A DNA stretch of 48,428 nucleotides, from the IMG/VR virus record IMGVR_UViG_3300005533_000227, positions 1 through 48,428 of that record; one strand, 5' to 3'. Below are positions 17,187 to 25,466 of the stretch, one piece after another (within the stretch, counting starts at the first letter, position 1; the number at the start of each line of letters is the position of its first letter). A program made the position numbers and the translations under genes. The notes under the pieces are model-generated. The model was not told the DNA's origin. It ran no database searches and was given only the letters and a program-made list of their open reading frames with translations. This DNA is from a virus.

Positions 17187-17582
17187 TCAGTCCTCCTTCA
17201 CCACGAGCGTGCCGACTCCGAACTGGCCATAGTCGTCCTGCTGAACGGTCTTTGGGGTCGGCAATACGTCCCAGTACAGGAGCGCACCCGCCGCAGAGGC
17301 GAAGACGCCGAACGCCACTGCCTGCGACCAGTCCGACAGCGCGGGGCCGAACTGAATGTTGTTCGTGTTCGACACCTCACGGACGTTCCCGGCGTCGGTC
17401 ACGGGCGCGCCGAACGTGATAGCCTGCCGCGCGTAACCATTCCCCGCCAGTTCCGTGCCCGCCGAATTGTCATCGGCGGGCGCCACGGAGAACAGCCCGA
17501 CGTACGGCGCGACTCCGGTGAGGTCCGATCCGCGCAGAACGTTGAGCACGGCATCGGTGTGGGACTGCGACTTTCCGGGCAT
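17187..17582 (-). CDS. Small tail fibre-like protein, 131 aa
   Basis: Matches a family of small phage tail proteins with the recognisable pattern YVGLFSVAPADDNSAGTEL, GNGYARQAITFG, WSQAVAFGVF and LLYWDVL. These form compact beta folds near the tail tip. AGGAG is placed about 8 nt upstream of the ATG. Its exact location in the virion is not known. Confidence 0.75.
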   Translation of the reverse strand: MPGKSQSHTDAVLNVLRGSDLTGVAPYVGLFSVAPADDNSAGTELAGNGYARQAITFGAPVTDAGNVREVSNTNNIQFGPALSDWSQAVAFGVFASAAGALLYWDVLPTPKTVQQDDYGQFGVGTLVVKED

Positions 17583-17591
17583 GGAATTCTC

Positions 17592-17993
17592 CTAAGCGAG
17601 TTCGATCAGTTCGAGTTGCACGTCCGACCGGCCCGGAGTTACGGACTGGCTCCAGTCAGCGTTGAACCGGACGATGTATCTGCCGGTCACCGCCGCGCCG
17701 GTCGGGTCGTAGGAAAACTTCGGGTTCGTCTCGTACGGATCGTAAAAGTAGAACGGTTCGTGGGTGCCGTTGCGGGCATCGTAGAACGTCCGAAGCGCCG
17801 CCAACTGGCCGGGCGTCAGGCGCTTCGTCAGGTTCCACTTCTTACGACTGGTTCCCGCCTGCACCGAGCGCTGGGACTCGCCATTCCGGTACTCGTTGTC
17901 GATGACCGGGTACTCGCGGGTGTGGACGAACGCACTGGACAGGCTGTTGGGCAGCACCGTCACCGGGGCGGCGTTCGCAACCGAGCCAGGCAT
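17592..17993 (-). CDS. Distal tail / minor tail protein (lambda gpM-like position), 133 aa
   Basis: Directly follows the tape measure gene, sharing TAATG. The sequence KKWNLTKRLTPGQLAALRTFYDAR, EPFYFYDPYET and GRYIVRFNADW corresponds to the small distal-tail fold of DUF2460/gpM-type proteins. The N-terminal region of the 1291-aa hub has a similar layout. It probably forms the ring between the tail tube and the tip. Confidence 0.75.
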   Translation of the reverse strand: MPGSVANAAPVTVLPNSLSSAFVHTREYPVIDNEYRNGESQRSVQAGTSRKKWNLTKRLTPGQLAALRTFYDARNGTHEPFYFYDPYETNPKFSYDPTGAAVTGRYIVRFNADWSQSVTPGRSDVQLELIELA

Positions 17994-20900
17994 TAGGAAG
18001 TCACCAGGCCGGGGCTGAGCTGGAGGCTGGTCAATTCCCGCCGGCCGGCGTTCGACTTCGCCGCACTCAGAGACGCGCTCGCGACGACGCGCGGGTTGCT
18101 CGCGATGGCGTTCACAGCCTCGCCACGCAGGAGGCTGGTCGTGGCAGGCCCGTCGAGCTGGATGACCACCGGCCCCGCGCCGGAGGCCACGCCGCCGCCA
18201 ATTCTGTCGAGCGTCGGCAGGCCGCCCATACCGGGGAGCCCGGTTCCGTTGGAGTAACCGGGGGACTGGTAGAGCGACTCGCCCTTTTGAACGAGATCGA
18301 GCGGGTGGACGGTGGCGGGCATCCCCTTGATCGCCTGCCCCGTGCTCATTGCGTACAACTGAATCAGGTCGCGGATCTGCTGCGTCCGGATCGCCATGTC
18401 GAGGTTGCCGCCGTACGATTGCTTCGCGGTGTCCACGATCTGCTGGAGGACCGCCTTGTCGGGGATATCGACGCCATAGAGGTCCTTGATCTTCTGGCGC
18501 GCCTTCTCGACCGCGCCCTTGATGAACAGGCGCACCATCCCTGCCGCGAAGCCGGCGATACCGCCGATCAACGCGCCCAATGGACCGCCGAACTTCGCGC
18601 CGATGAGGGCACCGCCACCGGTCGTTTCCGCGACGCCGAGCTTGCCGCCACGTCGGAGGCCATCCATCACGAGCATCGCGCCGGCCGCCAGCATCGCGCC
18701 GCCTTTCATGCCGCCGACACCCTTCGCGTCCGCGACCTTGTACGGATCTCCGCCGATCTCGTCAATCTTCCATCGTTCGGGTTTGTAGCCGATATTGCCG
18801 AGGTTGGTGAGCATGTCCTTCCAACCGGAGATGCTCTGCTTGAGGTTGGCCAGAATACCGACGCCGGCCGTCGACGTGACGCCGCCCCCGCCAGCAGCAG
18901 TCCCGCCAGCAGCAGCGCCGCCGCCAATCGGAACACCGCCGCCGCCCTGCGGCAGAAATGGAGGCGTGCCCCAGCCACCCGCCGCGCCGCCAGGGATCGG
19001 CCCGCCGCCAGTCCCGCCGAACACCGGGACCGCGCCGATGCCCAGCAGGCCGCCCAGCCCGCCCAGCATCCCGCCGCTACCGCCAGGCCCCGCGCCGCCG
19101 CCCGCGAACGTCACCTTTTGGCCGGTGAACATGTACATCAGAGTGGCCGCGACCCGCGACGTGACAACCTCCTTGATAGCCGTCAGGAGCGCGGTCTTGA
19201 GCGAGTTGCCGATGGCCTTCCACACCGACTGCGACTTGTCGAGGAGCGCGTCGAACACGCCTCCCGCCTGTTGCTTGAGCGAGTCGAAGATCTGCTTGTT
19301 GTGGTCGCGCACGAGTTGGGCCGTCCGGTTGGCGGCGTTCTCGTGCGCCGCCCGGACCGCCGCGTCGTTTGCCTCGTCTCCCTGGTCGCGGATCTCCTTG
19401 CGCTGGCCGGTCAACTCCGCAATCCGCGCGGTAATCTCGTCGGCCTTGTAGCCGAGGCGCTTGAGGGTGAGTTCCTCTTCCAGCAGCAGACGGCGCGTGT
19501 CCATGTCGTAAAGCGCCTGCTTCACCTCGTGGACCTTGTTCAGATAGTCGATCTCGATGGCCGCCTTCTGCTGCTCGACCGCGATCTTCTGCTGGAGAGT
19601 CTGCGGGTCCAACGACTCCACTTGCCGGAGACGCGCGTCCCGCTCGAAGCCAGCCCGCTGCTCCTCGAAGGCGTAGACCGTCCGGAGATGGTCGAGGTTC
19701 TTCTCCGCGATATCCACGTCGTTCTTGAGGCGCTCCTGGTATCGCTTGGCCTCGTACTCCATTTCCTTCTGGTGCTTCTCATCCTCGTCCTTGAGGTAAT
19801 CCGCGAGCGTCTTCCTGTTTTCGAGCGCGAAGTGGTCCTTGAACGCCTGGAGCTTCTTCTGCATCGTGTCGATGATCGAGGACCACGCCGACTTGGTGAG
19901 CGCGACCTGATGCGTGCCCTTGTCGTCGGTGAACGTTGTGCGCCGCGCGATCTCCGCGTTCATCTCCGCAACGTCCTTCGCGTACCCGGTCTTGCCCGCG
20001 CCAGTGGCAGCAATGGCCTGGTCCTTGAAGTACTGCTCATTCTCCCGCTGCCGCTTCTGGACCTCGATGGCGAGCTTCAACGCCTCCGGGTCGGGCTTGG
20101 GCTTTCCACCGATCTGGAGTTTGATGCCCGTGTCGAAGCCTTCGAAGGACTCGCCCGCTTCGAGCTTCCGGCCGGAAATCAACTCCCGGATCTGGTCATC
20201 CGTCATGCCGCGCTTTCGGAGGTCGTCGATCTTGACCTTGCCGGAGCCAACGTCTCTGCGGAGGGCGTCCGTCTCCATCTGCTTGTAGCGGGCGTCCATC
20301 CCCTCCTTCATGTCGGAATACTCTTTGTAGATAATCGCGCCGGCTCCGATGATGCCGCCCGCCAGCAGGAACGCCGGGTTGATGGCCATCGCAAGGTTGA
20401 GCGCGGCTTGCGCGAGCGCCCACGCCCTGGTCGCCGCCGTGATCGTGGCGATGATGCCGACCAGAACCAGCGCGCCCTTGCCGAACTTCTCGATGGCGTC
20501 GGTGTGGTCCTTGAAGAAACCGACCATGCCCTTCAGCAGCGTGACCGCACCCTGCAACTCGCCCTGGAACGCCTTGCCCACGTCCTCCTTGAGGTCCTTC
20601 ATGTCGCGGGAGAGCTTCGCCATCTGACCGTCGAATGTGCCCGCAGCCTCGGCAGCGACCCCGTGAATCGTTTGCGAAGCCTCCACGATGGCGTTGTACC
20701 GGACCTGCTTGATCTGGTTCTCGTCAAGAGTCCTGCCGTGGAGTTGCGCCTCGAGCCGCGCGACTTCTTCTGCTTCCGCCATCTTGGGGAAGATGCTCAT
20801 GGTCCGGAGGCCGCGCTCCTGTCCCGTTTCGATCGCCAGCATGAGCTTCTCGAACGCCTGGGTGGCGTCCAGTCCTTCGGTGTTGACAGCGGCGGCATCC

Positions 20901-21355
20901 TTGGCGATCTTGGCAAGGCTGGTGGCTTTATCCAGACCGATATCCGCGATGATGAGCTTCTGCACACTGGTGGTGGCGTCTGCCGCTGCGAACCCAACGC
21001 CCCGGATTGCCTCGATAGCTTTCTGCGCGGCGGCGGCGCCGTCGCCATGCGACTTGGCCAGCGTTCGCGTGATGGCCACCGAGCGCTCCGCGTGCGCCGC
21101 CTCCTTTGCTGCCTCGATGGTCCACTCCTTGGCCCACGCGAGCGCACCCTTGATCGCGTCCGCGAGCAGGTTGCCTGCCGTGGCGCCTTTGATCATCGAA
21201 GCTGTCATGCCGTCGATACCGCCCGAGGCAGCGCGGGCCGACTTGGTGGCGGCGGCTTCGATGCCCGACAGGTTCGCGTTGACGCTCTTGATGGACTGGT
21301 TCGCCTTGTCCACCTCTACGGTGACGACCAGCTCGAGCTGGTTGTTATTTGCCAT
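17993..21355 (-). CDS. Tape measure protein, 1120 aa
   Basis: Sets tail length and is ejected with the DNA. N-terminal residues 1-280 are helical with alanine-rich heptad-like patterns. A hydrophobic region with GALVLVGIIATITAATRA and FLLAGGIIGAGAIIY lies at about 290-340. Long charged coiled coil follows at about 500-720 (KDEDEKHQKEMEYEAK), then a glycine/proline-rich stretch at about 748-825 and another small hydrophobic segment near 930. Position after the frameshifting chaperone genes and length fit a tape measure. At about 0.15 nm per residue a tail near 170 nm would be expected. Start ATG 21355 overlaps the chaperone extension stop by 11 nt. Confidence 0.9.
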   Translation of the reverse strand: MANNNQLELVVTVEVDKANQSIKSVNANLSGIEAAATKSARAASGGIDGMTASMIKGATAGNLLADAIKGALAWAKEWTIEAAKEAAHAERSVAITRTLAKSHGDGAAAAQKAIEAIRGVGFAAADATTSVQKLIIADIGLDKATSLAKIAKDAAAVNTEGLDATQAFEKLMLAIETGQERGLRTMSIFPKMAEAEEVARLEAQLHGRTLDENQIKQVRYNAIVEASQTIHGVAAEAAGTFDGQMAKLSRDMKDLKEDVGKAFQGELQGAVTLLKGMVGFFKDHTDAIEKFGKGALVLVGIIATITAATRAWALAQAALNLAMAINPAFLLAGGIIGAGAIIYKEYSDMKEGMDARYKQMETDALRRDVGSGKVKIDDLRKRGMTDDQIRELISGRKLEAGESFEGFDTGIKLQIGGKPKPDPEALKLAIEVQKRQRENEQYFKDQAIAATGAGKTGYAKDVAEMNAEIARRTTFTDDKGTHQVALTKSAWSSIIDTMQKKLQAFKDHFALENRKTLADYLKDEDEKHQKEMEYEAKRYQERLKNDVDIAEKNLDHLRTVYAFEEQRAGFERDARLRQVESLDPQTLQQKIAVEQQKAAIEIDYLNKVHEVKQALYDMDTRRLLLEEELTLKRLGYKADEITARIAELTGQRKEIRDQGDEANDAAVRAAHENAANRTAQLVRDHNKQIFDSLKQQAGGVFDALLDKSQSVWKAIGNSLKTALLTAIKEVVTSRVAATLMYMFTGQKVTFAGGGAGPGGSGGMLGGLGGLLGIGAVPVFGGTGGGPIPGGAAGGWGTPPFLPQGGGGVPIGGGAAAGGTAAGGGGVTSTAGVGILANLKQSISGWKDMLTNLGNIGYKPERWKIDEIGGDPYKVADAKGVGGMKGGAMLAAGAMLVMDGLRRGGKLGVAETTGGGALIGAKFGGPLGALIGGIAGFAAGMVRLFIKGAVEKARQKIKDLYGVDIPDKAVLQQIVDTAKQSYGGNLDMAIRTQQIRDLIQLYAMSTGQAIKGMPATVHPLDLVQKGESLYQSPGYSNGTGLPGMGGLPTLDRIGGGVASGAGPVVIQLDGPATTSLLRGEAVNAIASNPRVVASASLSAAKSNAGRRELTSLQLSPGLVTS

Positions 21356-22285
21356 GGGTGCCAGTCCGCTCGCGGTCCAGTTGGTCCCGCTCGTCGTCGA
21401 GGATTAGCATGGCGTAGAACTCGTCCGCCCGAATATCATCCAAGCCGATGTGGATTCCCAGGTTCAGTGCCGCGCGCAGATCGAGAGCGCGCCGGATGAG
21501 CAGGCCAGCTTCGGAAGTCTGCGCGGAGTCGAGTTGGTCCTGGGGGCAGTGGTCGCACCGGCCGCCATCGGGCGCATCCGGGCACAAACCGGGTTCGCAC
21601 AGTTCATCGCGCCGGAGCGCCCAATGGATGAGATAGCGCAGTGAAGGCTGTTCGGGCCACTCCCCGGCTAAAAATTTGCGTCCCGATCCTCCTGGAAGGA
21701 AGTGTCGAGGGCATCGATGGCGGCTTTGACAGCAACTGCCTGATGGATGATCGGCGCGTCTCCGGTGTAGCCTTCGGTGCTTTCGACGAGCTTCTTGTAG
21801 AGTTCGCCGGCCGCACGCACGTTGATGGTAAGTTCCTGGCGGTTGAACGGCAGGTCGAGCACGCGCGCGAAGCCGCGCCGGTACTGGTTCACGTCCTTCG
21901 CGGACGGCATCTTGAGGAGGTGCGTGGTGGTGGCGCCCAGCACGCGGAGCGTGACCTGGAATGCGTCGCCGGCCAGCACCACGTCGTCCACGTCGCAAGT
22001 GGCCAGTTGCTCGATGACCTTCTGCGCCTCGAACGCGTCGACCTCGGGCGCCTCTTCGGTACGGATCTTCGCCAACATCGCGGCATCGATCTCCTCACCG
22101 TTCGGGATCGTCGTCTCAGAGACTCCGCGCCCGAGTTGCTTCACGATGACCTTGCGACGGCGCTGGCGTTCGGCCCATTCGTCGTCGGAAGGGAAACGGA
22201 CACGGACTGTCTTCACGCCGTCCGGGCCGCGGAGTTGAATGGCGACCGGCCTGGCCGCGTCAAACACAGGAGCGTTGCTGTCCAT
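21345..22285 (-). CDS. Tail assembly chaperone, -1 frameshift product (gpGT-like), 313 aa
   Basis: Predicted fusion made when ribosomes slip back one base at 21671-21677, joining the 205-aa chaperone to a 108-aa extension encoded by 21345-21671. The extension begins LAGEWPEQPSLRYLIHW, has four cysteines (CEPGLCPDAPDGGRCDHC) that may bind zinc, and ends at a stop just inside the tape measure start. It has no good start codon of its own. In lambda the equivalent GT protein bridges the tape measure and tail tube protein during tail assembly. Confidence 0.82.
21668..22285 (-). CDS. Tail assembly chaperone, unshifted product (gpG-like), 205 aa
   Basis: Standard translation from ATG 22285 (MDSNAPVFDAARPVAIQLRG) ending at TAG 21668. 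It contains VRVRFPSDDEWAERQRRRKV and VLDLPFNRQELTINVRAAG. It lies between tail tube and tape measure genes, the universal place of tail assembly chaperones in long-tailed phages. The reading upstream to 22360 overlaps the end of the tail tube gene and has no start signal, so 22285 is preferred. Most ribosomes would stop here and a minority would shift. Confidence 0.82.
   Translation of the reverse strand: MDSNAPVFDAARPVAIQLRGPDGVKTVRVRFPSDDEWAERQRRRKVIVKQLGRGVSETTIPNGEEIDAAMLAKIRTEEAPEVDAFEAQKVIEQLATCDVDDVVLAGDAFQVTLRVLGATTTHLLKMPSAKDVNQYRRGFARVLDLPFNRQELTINVRAAGELYKKLVESTEGYTGDAPIIHQAVAVKAAIDALDTSFQEDRDANF
21671..21677 (-). promoter_or_regulatory. Programmed -1 ribosomal frameshift slippery heptamer A AAT TTT
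   Basis: On the minus strand the zero-frame codons are GCA AAT TTT TAG. The heptamer A AAT TTT fits X XXY YYZ, so both tRNAs can re-pair after a -1 slip (AAA TTT), and translation continues TTA GCC GGG GAG into the extension frame. The stop immediately after the heptamer is a common arrangement for tail chaperone frameshifts. Confidence 0.85.
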
Positions 22286-22295
22286 GAGAGTGTCC

Positions 22296-23336
22296 TTACT
22301 GGCAGATCGCGTCAACGGTAGTCTTGCCGACCGCCGTGAGAATGCCGTTGGTGGAGTCATACATCGGAAGGCACTCGACCGAAACCGTGAGGACCTGATC
22401 CGTCTCCGCGATTTCGACCACGGAGTAGGTGATCTTCTGCCACGTTAACTGGAGGGAATTGTTCGCGTCGTATGCAAGCGTGATCACCGCGGTGCCGGAG
22501 GTCTGCGCCTTGAGTTTCGTGTATTCGTCCGATCCGTTCATGAATCGCGCGACGAACTTCAGGTTGCCGGCGCGGTTGCCGAACTCCAGCCTGCCGCGGA
22601 TCGCGCCCGTAGACCCGTCGCCGGCCGTCTGGAAGCCGGAGCCGGGGAAGAAGCCGGCATCCATGCGGATGTTGTTCTTCCAGCCGGTTTCAAGGGAGAC
22701 GATGTTTTTGTTGGTCACATAGTCGATGCCGTTGATCGACAGCGTGAGCGAAGCGGACGGCAGGAGTTTTTCGGTCGTGGCAGCGGGAACCGTGATGCCG
22801 GTCGCGGAGTCGATGACCTTGCCGGATCCGACCAGTTCGACGCTGATCTTGCTGTTGGCGCGGCCAGGACCGGAACCAACAGTGATCTGGAAGCCTTCGA
22901 CTGCCAAACCAACCGCTTGCCGGTCCAGGACAACGCCCGCACCGGGACGGATCTGCTCGACGTACGACAGGTAAGGCAGTTCCGCGGCATCCCCAGCGGA
23001 GGGGATCAACGGCGTGCAGGTGTAAACGAAGGGACCCGCGCCACTCTTGACGACTTTGCCCAAGCCGAAGCAGACCGCCCACGCGCCGATCTCGGCAGAG
23101 AGATACTTCTCCAACGTGGCGCTCACGTCCCACGCGGTTTTGAACGTTGCGGTCGGAAACTCATGGCCCTTGCCGTATTCCTCAGCGTCGTTTTCAGTCG
23201 CCAGTTTCGGGTTCGCGAGCGCGGCGTTGATCTTGCTGAACCGCCACATGTCGGCGGCAGTCTGTGCGGTCGCGATATCGGACTGCTTCTTCTTCCCGAA
23301 GCAGACGAGGACTTCCTGAAGCCTAGTCGTGGACAT
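22296..23336 (-). CDS. Major tail tube protein, 346 aa
   Basis: Polymerises into the tail tube. It has the beta-rich composition and repeated short strands of tail tube proteins (GFQITVGSGPGRANSKISVE, GIDYVTNKNIVSLETGWKNN, GRLEFGNRAGNLKFVARF). Synteny is decisive: it follows the tail terminator and precedes the chaperone pair. GGAGG is well spaced upstream of ATG 23336. No tail sheath gene lies nearby, so the tail is non-contractile. Confidence 0.85.
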   Translation of the reverse strand: MSTTRLQEVLVCFGKKKQSDIATAQTAADMWRFSKINAALANPKLATENDAEEYGKGHEFPTATFKTAWDVSATLEKYLSAEIGAWAVCFGLGKVVKSGAGPFVYTCTPLIPSAGDAAELPYLSYVEQIRPGAGVVLDRQAVGLAVEGFQITVGSGPGRANSKISVELVGSGKVIDSATGITVPAATTEKLLPSASLTLSINGIDYVTNKNIVSLETGWKNNIRMDAGFFPGSGFQTAGDGSTGAIRGRLEFGNRAGNLKFVARFMNGSDEYTKLKAQTSGTAVITLAYDANNSLQLTWQKITYSVVEIAETDQVLTVSVECLPMYDSTNGILTAVGKTTVDAICQ

Positions 23337-23481
23337 GAGTCGTTACCTCCTCCGCGTTGGCCGGCGGATCGCACTGGGTCCATCCGCTGATCATCAAGGG
23401 GCTGAGGACCTCGGGTGTCGCTTCGACCCTCCGGACCTCGGCGCCGCCCCACGGTGCGCGCATATACACGAACTCAGTCAT
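23323..23481 (-). CDS. Small hypothetical protein between tail terminator and tail tube genes, 52 aa
   Basis: Begins MTEFVYMRAPWGGAEVRRVE and ends near EEVTTHVHD. ATG 23481 overlaps the preceding stop by 8 nt, and its own end overlaps the tail tube start by 14 nt, so it fits the operon precisely. A 70-aa reading from 23535 is less likely because it would run 62 nt into the upstream gene. Small genes at this place are common in phages and have no established role. Confidence 0.65.
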   Translation of the reverse strand: MTEFVYMRAPWGGAEVRRVEATPEVLSPLMISGWTQCDPPANAEEVTTHVHD

Positions 23482-23947
23482 CGCCAATCTCCGTGAACGT
23501 GATGGGAACTTCGAAATAATCCAACCCCTCGGCATCGGTCTGCCTCTGGATCATGGGCAGATCCATCGGGTAGCACGAGGGATGAACGGTGGCGTTCAGC
23601 ATGACCACGTTGGCCGACGACGGCACGCCCTTCGTGATCAGCCGGAACAGCCGGTAGTAGGCCGTGGGTGGCTCGCCGTCGAACGTCTCGCGGGCGCGCA
23701 GGTAGAGAGTCACCTGGTGCTTCCAGACGTCCATTCCGCCGAACGAACCTGGCCCGGTGCCCTGCCAGACCGCCATAATCGACGGCGCGGGCATCTGGTG
23801 AATGGCATGGGTCAGGCTCGACTGCTTCGGATACTGATCGTGATAAGCGTAGATGCGGTCAGGGTCGCCGTCCATTTCCAGGACGAGGTCCTCGATCTCT
23901 CGCAGCATCGCGACCAGGTTCTCTACCAGAACAGAGGGATCAACCAT
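23474..23947 (-). CDS. Tail terminator / minor tail protein (gpU-like position), 157 aa
   Basis: By synteny the protein that caps the tail tube and contacts the head-tail connector. It is a mixed alpha/beta protein with a helical N-terminus (ENLVAMLREIEDLVLEM), a middle HQVTLYLRARE and a C-terminal DYFEVPITFTEIGDD strand, as in tail-completion folds. It starts 8 nt inside the end of the preceding gp10-like gene. Confidence 0.65.
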   Translation of the reverse strand: MVDPSVLVENLVAMLREIEDLVLEMDGDPDRIYAYHDQYPKQSSLTHAIHQMPAPSIMAVWQGTGPGSFGGMDVWKHQVTLYLRARETFDGEPPTAYYRLFRLITKGVPSSANVVMLNATVHPSCYPMDLPMIQRQTDAEGLDYFEVPITFTEIGDD

Positions 23948-24398
23948 AATACCTGCCGCCGAGCGCGCGTTCCATGAGCAACTTCGGTCTCATCTCCTGC
24001 AGCACCCGCCGCGCGGACTCGGCGACCGCCGCCTGGTTTTTCGGAGAGAACACCACCCACGGCTCGATCTTCTGGTTGAGCCACGCCTTTAACCGATCCT
24101 TACGAGTGGAGTTGCTGGCCTTCGCCCTGTTGTCCGTTACCGTGCGCACCTGAAAGTTGCGCAGCATGTCGCCGGTCATCATCAGGTTGCGACGGTTCCC
24201 CCTGCCAAGCTTGGTCTTCTGGATCGCATACCGCCTGGTGAGTGGCTTCGCGGGCGAGTCAGTCGGACCTTGCGCGGCCGCGAGACGGTTCTTGAGGGCG
24301 GCCACGCCAACAGTCCCGATCTTAAACATCGACTGTTGGCGGAAGTTCATCTGGTCGATACGGACTTGCTTCTTGTAGAAGACTCGCACCGACGCCAT
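23940..24398 (-). CDS. Minor tail protein, HK97 gp10 / gpZ-like, 152 aa
   Basis: Basic protein, opening MASVRVFYKKQVRIDQMNFR, with AALKNRLAAAQG, RNLMMTGDMLRNFQVRTV and SARRVLQEMRPKL, typical of the gp10/gpZ proteins that complete the tail so it can bind heads. TGATG overlap with the upstream stop fixes the start at 24398; the reading to 24428 would begin inside that gene. Confidence 0.7.
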   Translation of the reverse strand: MASVRVFYKKQVRIDQMNFRQQSMFKIGTVGVAALKNRLAAAQGPTDSPAKPLTRRYAIQKTKLGRGNRRNLMMTGDMLRNFQVRTVTDNRAKASNSTRKDRLKAWLNQKIEPWVVFSPKNQAAVAESARRVLQEMRPKLLMERALGGRYYG

Positions 24399-24703
24399 CA
24401 GAGCTTCTCCCGAATGGAAAGCCAGCAACCGCCGGCAGGATCGTTCAGTACTTCGAACACTGTGTACAGCTCGCCGTCGACGGTGACCTCATCACCGTGA
24501 TTGGGTGGCACCGAGAAACTGGACAACGCTACGAACAGCCGCGCGTAGACGGTGTCGGGATGGCGTTGCTCATCGGTCCTCCGGTCCAGGATGCCGATGA
24601 CCGTGAACGGATCAACGGCGCCCTGCTGGTATGAGACCGGCTGGCCGAACGCGGCCAGGATCGCCGCGTTCGCCAAACCGGACTGTTGCGACCACGCCGC
24701 CAT
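24398..24703 (-). CDS. Head-tail joining protein (gpFII-like), 101 aa
   Basis: Small beta protein with GAVDPFTVIGILDRRTDEQ, SSFSVPPNHGDEVTVDGELY and TVFEVLNDPAGGCW. The GD.V..DG..Y.V....D..G..W pattern is characteristic of the head-tail attachment proteins that sit at the connector after DNA packaging. It stands between the decoration and gp10-like genes. Confidence 0.75.
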   Translation of the reverse strand: MAAWSQQSGLANAAILAAFGQPVSYQQGAVDPFTVIGILDRRTDEQRHPDTVYARLFVALSSFSVPPNHGDEVTVDGELYTVFEVLNDPAGGCWLSIREKL

Positions 24704-24707
24704 CGGA

Positions 24708-25421
24708 TTACGCCGCGGCGGTGGTGTAGAGCGCCCAGACCTCGATGACGCCTGCAGTCAGCGGGCCGGTGGCGATCGTGACATTGATCTTGCCGGCAGC
24801 GGTCATCTTGAAAGGAGTCGCGACGGCAGTGGGCACGACCACCGCGTTCGTCCCGAGGGACGCCTTGCCAGTGGCAGCCAGGATGCTCGCGGCACCGGAA
24901 CCGGCAACGGTCCCAATGGAAACTGTGGCCGCACCGCCTGCCGCGACAGCGGTAGTCGAGACGACAGCGCCCCCGAACACGACGGCGTTGATCGGGATCG
25001 TGTCGCTGACCGCCGGCGTACAGGAGGCGCCACCATCGACGCTGAAGTCGTACTTGGCGTACGCCACCTTGAGGCCGTGTGCCTGCCCCGAGAAGCCCGG
25101 CACGCCGAACAGGTTGACCCGCACAACGGCGACGCCGGTCGCGGCGGCCACCTCGACCGCTCCGATCAGCAGGTTGCTACCGACTGTGGACGTCACCTTC
25201 TTCGCGGTGTCGTCCCAGTAGGCCAAATCGCCCTGGGCAAAGGTGCTGGCGTCTTTGGCAAGGTCATAGACGCCCTCGACTTCGCATTCGACGTTGGCGC
25301 CCGAGAGCGCGTCATTGGCGGCCACGCCGAAGAGGTTGCCCACCTTGAAGCCGCCACCGGACAGTACGTCGTAGGGCGCGACAAGGGTGAGATTATCACC
25401 GCTCTTTACGAAATTAATCAT
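24708..25421 (-). CDS. DUF2190-type capsid decoration protein with C-terminal extension, 237 aa
   Basis: Residues 1-105 match the DUF2190 layout: NFVKSGDNLTLVAPYDV, SGGGFKVGNLFGVAAND, EGVYDLAKDA and GDLAYWDDTAKKVT, ending in an IGAVEVAAATG stretch. Such proteins lie next to major capsid genes and probably decorate or stabilise the shell (inference). The C-terminal half is an extra beta domain (INAVVFGGAVVSTTAVAAGG) that may project from the capsid. AGGAG precedes the ATG. Confidence 0.75.
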   Translation of the reverse strand: MINFVKSGDNLTLVAPYDVLSGGGFKVGNLFGVAANDALSGANVECEVEGVYDLAKDASTFAQGDLAYWDDTAKKVTSTVGSNLLIGAVEVAAATGVAVVRVNLFGVPGFSGQAHGLKVAYAKYDFSVDGGASCTPAVSDTIPINAVVFGGAVVSTTAVAAGGAATVSIGTVAGSGAASILAATGKASLGTNAVVVPTAVATPFKMTAAGKINVTIATGPLTAGVIEVWALYTTAAA

Positions 25422-25466
25422 GACTCTCTTCTCCTTCCTGTTGCTTTGGAATGCTGACTCACCGCC

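Noticed and set aside
18287-21499. A 1070-codon plus-strand open frame opposite the tape measure gene
   Set aside because: It is a GC-rich antisense shadow: arginine/leucine/aspartate-rich with no domains, opposite a well-supported gene in an operon.
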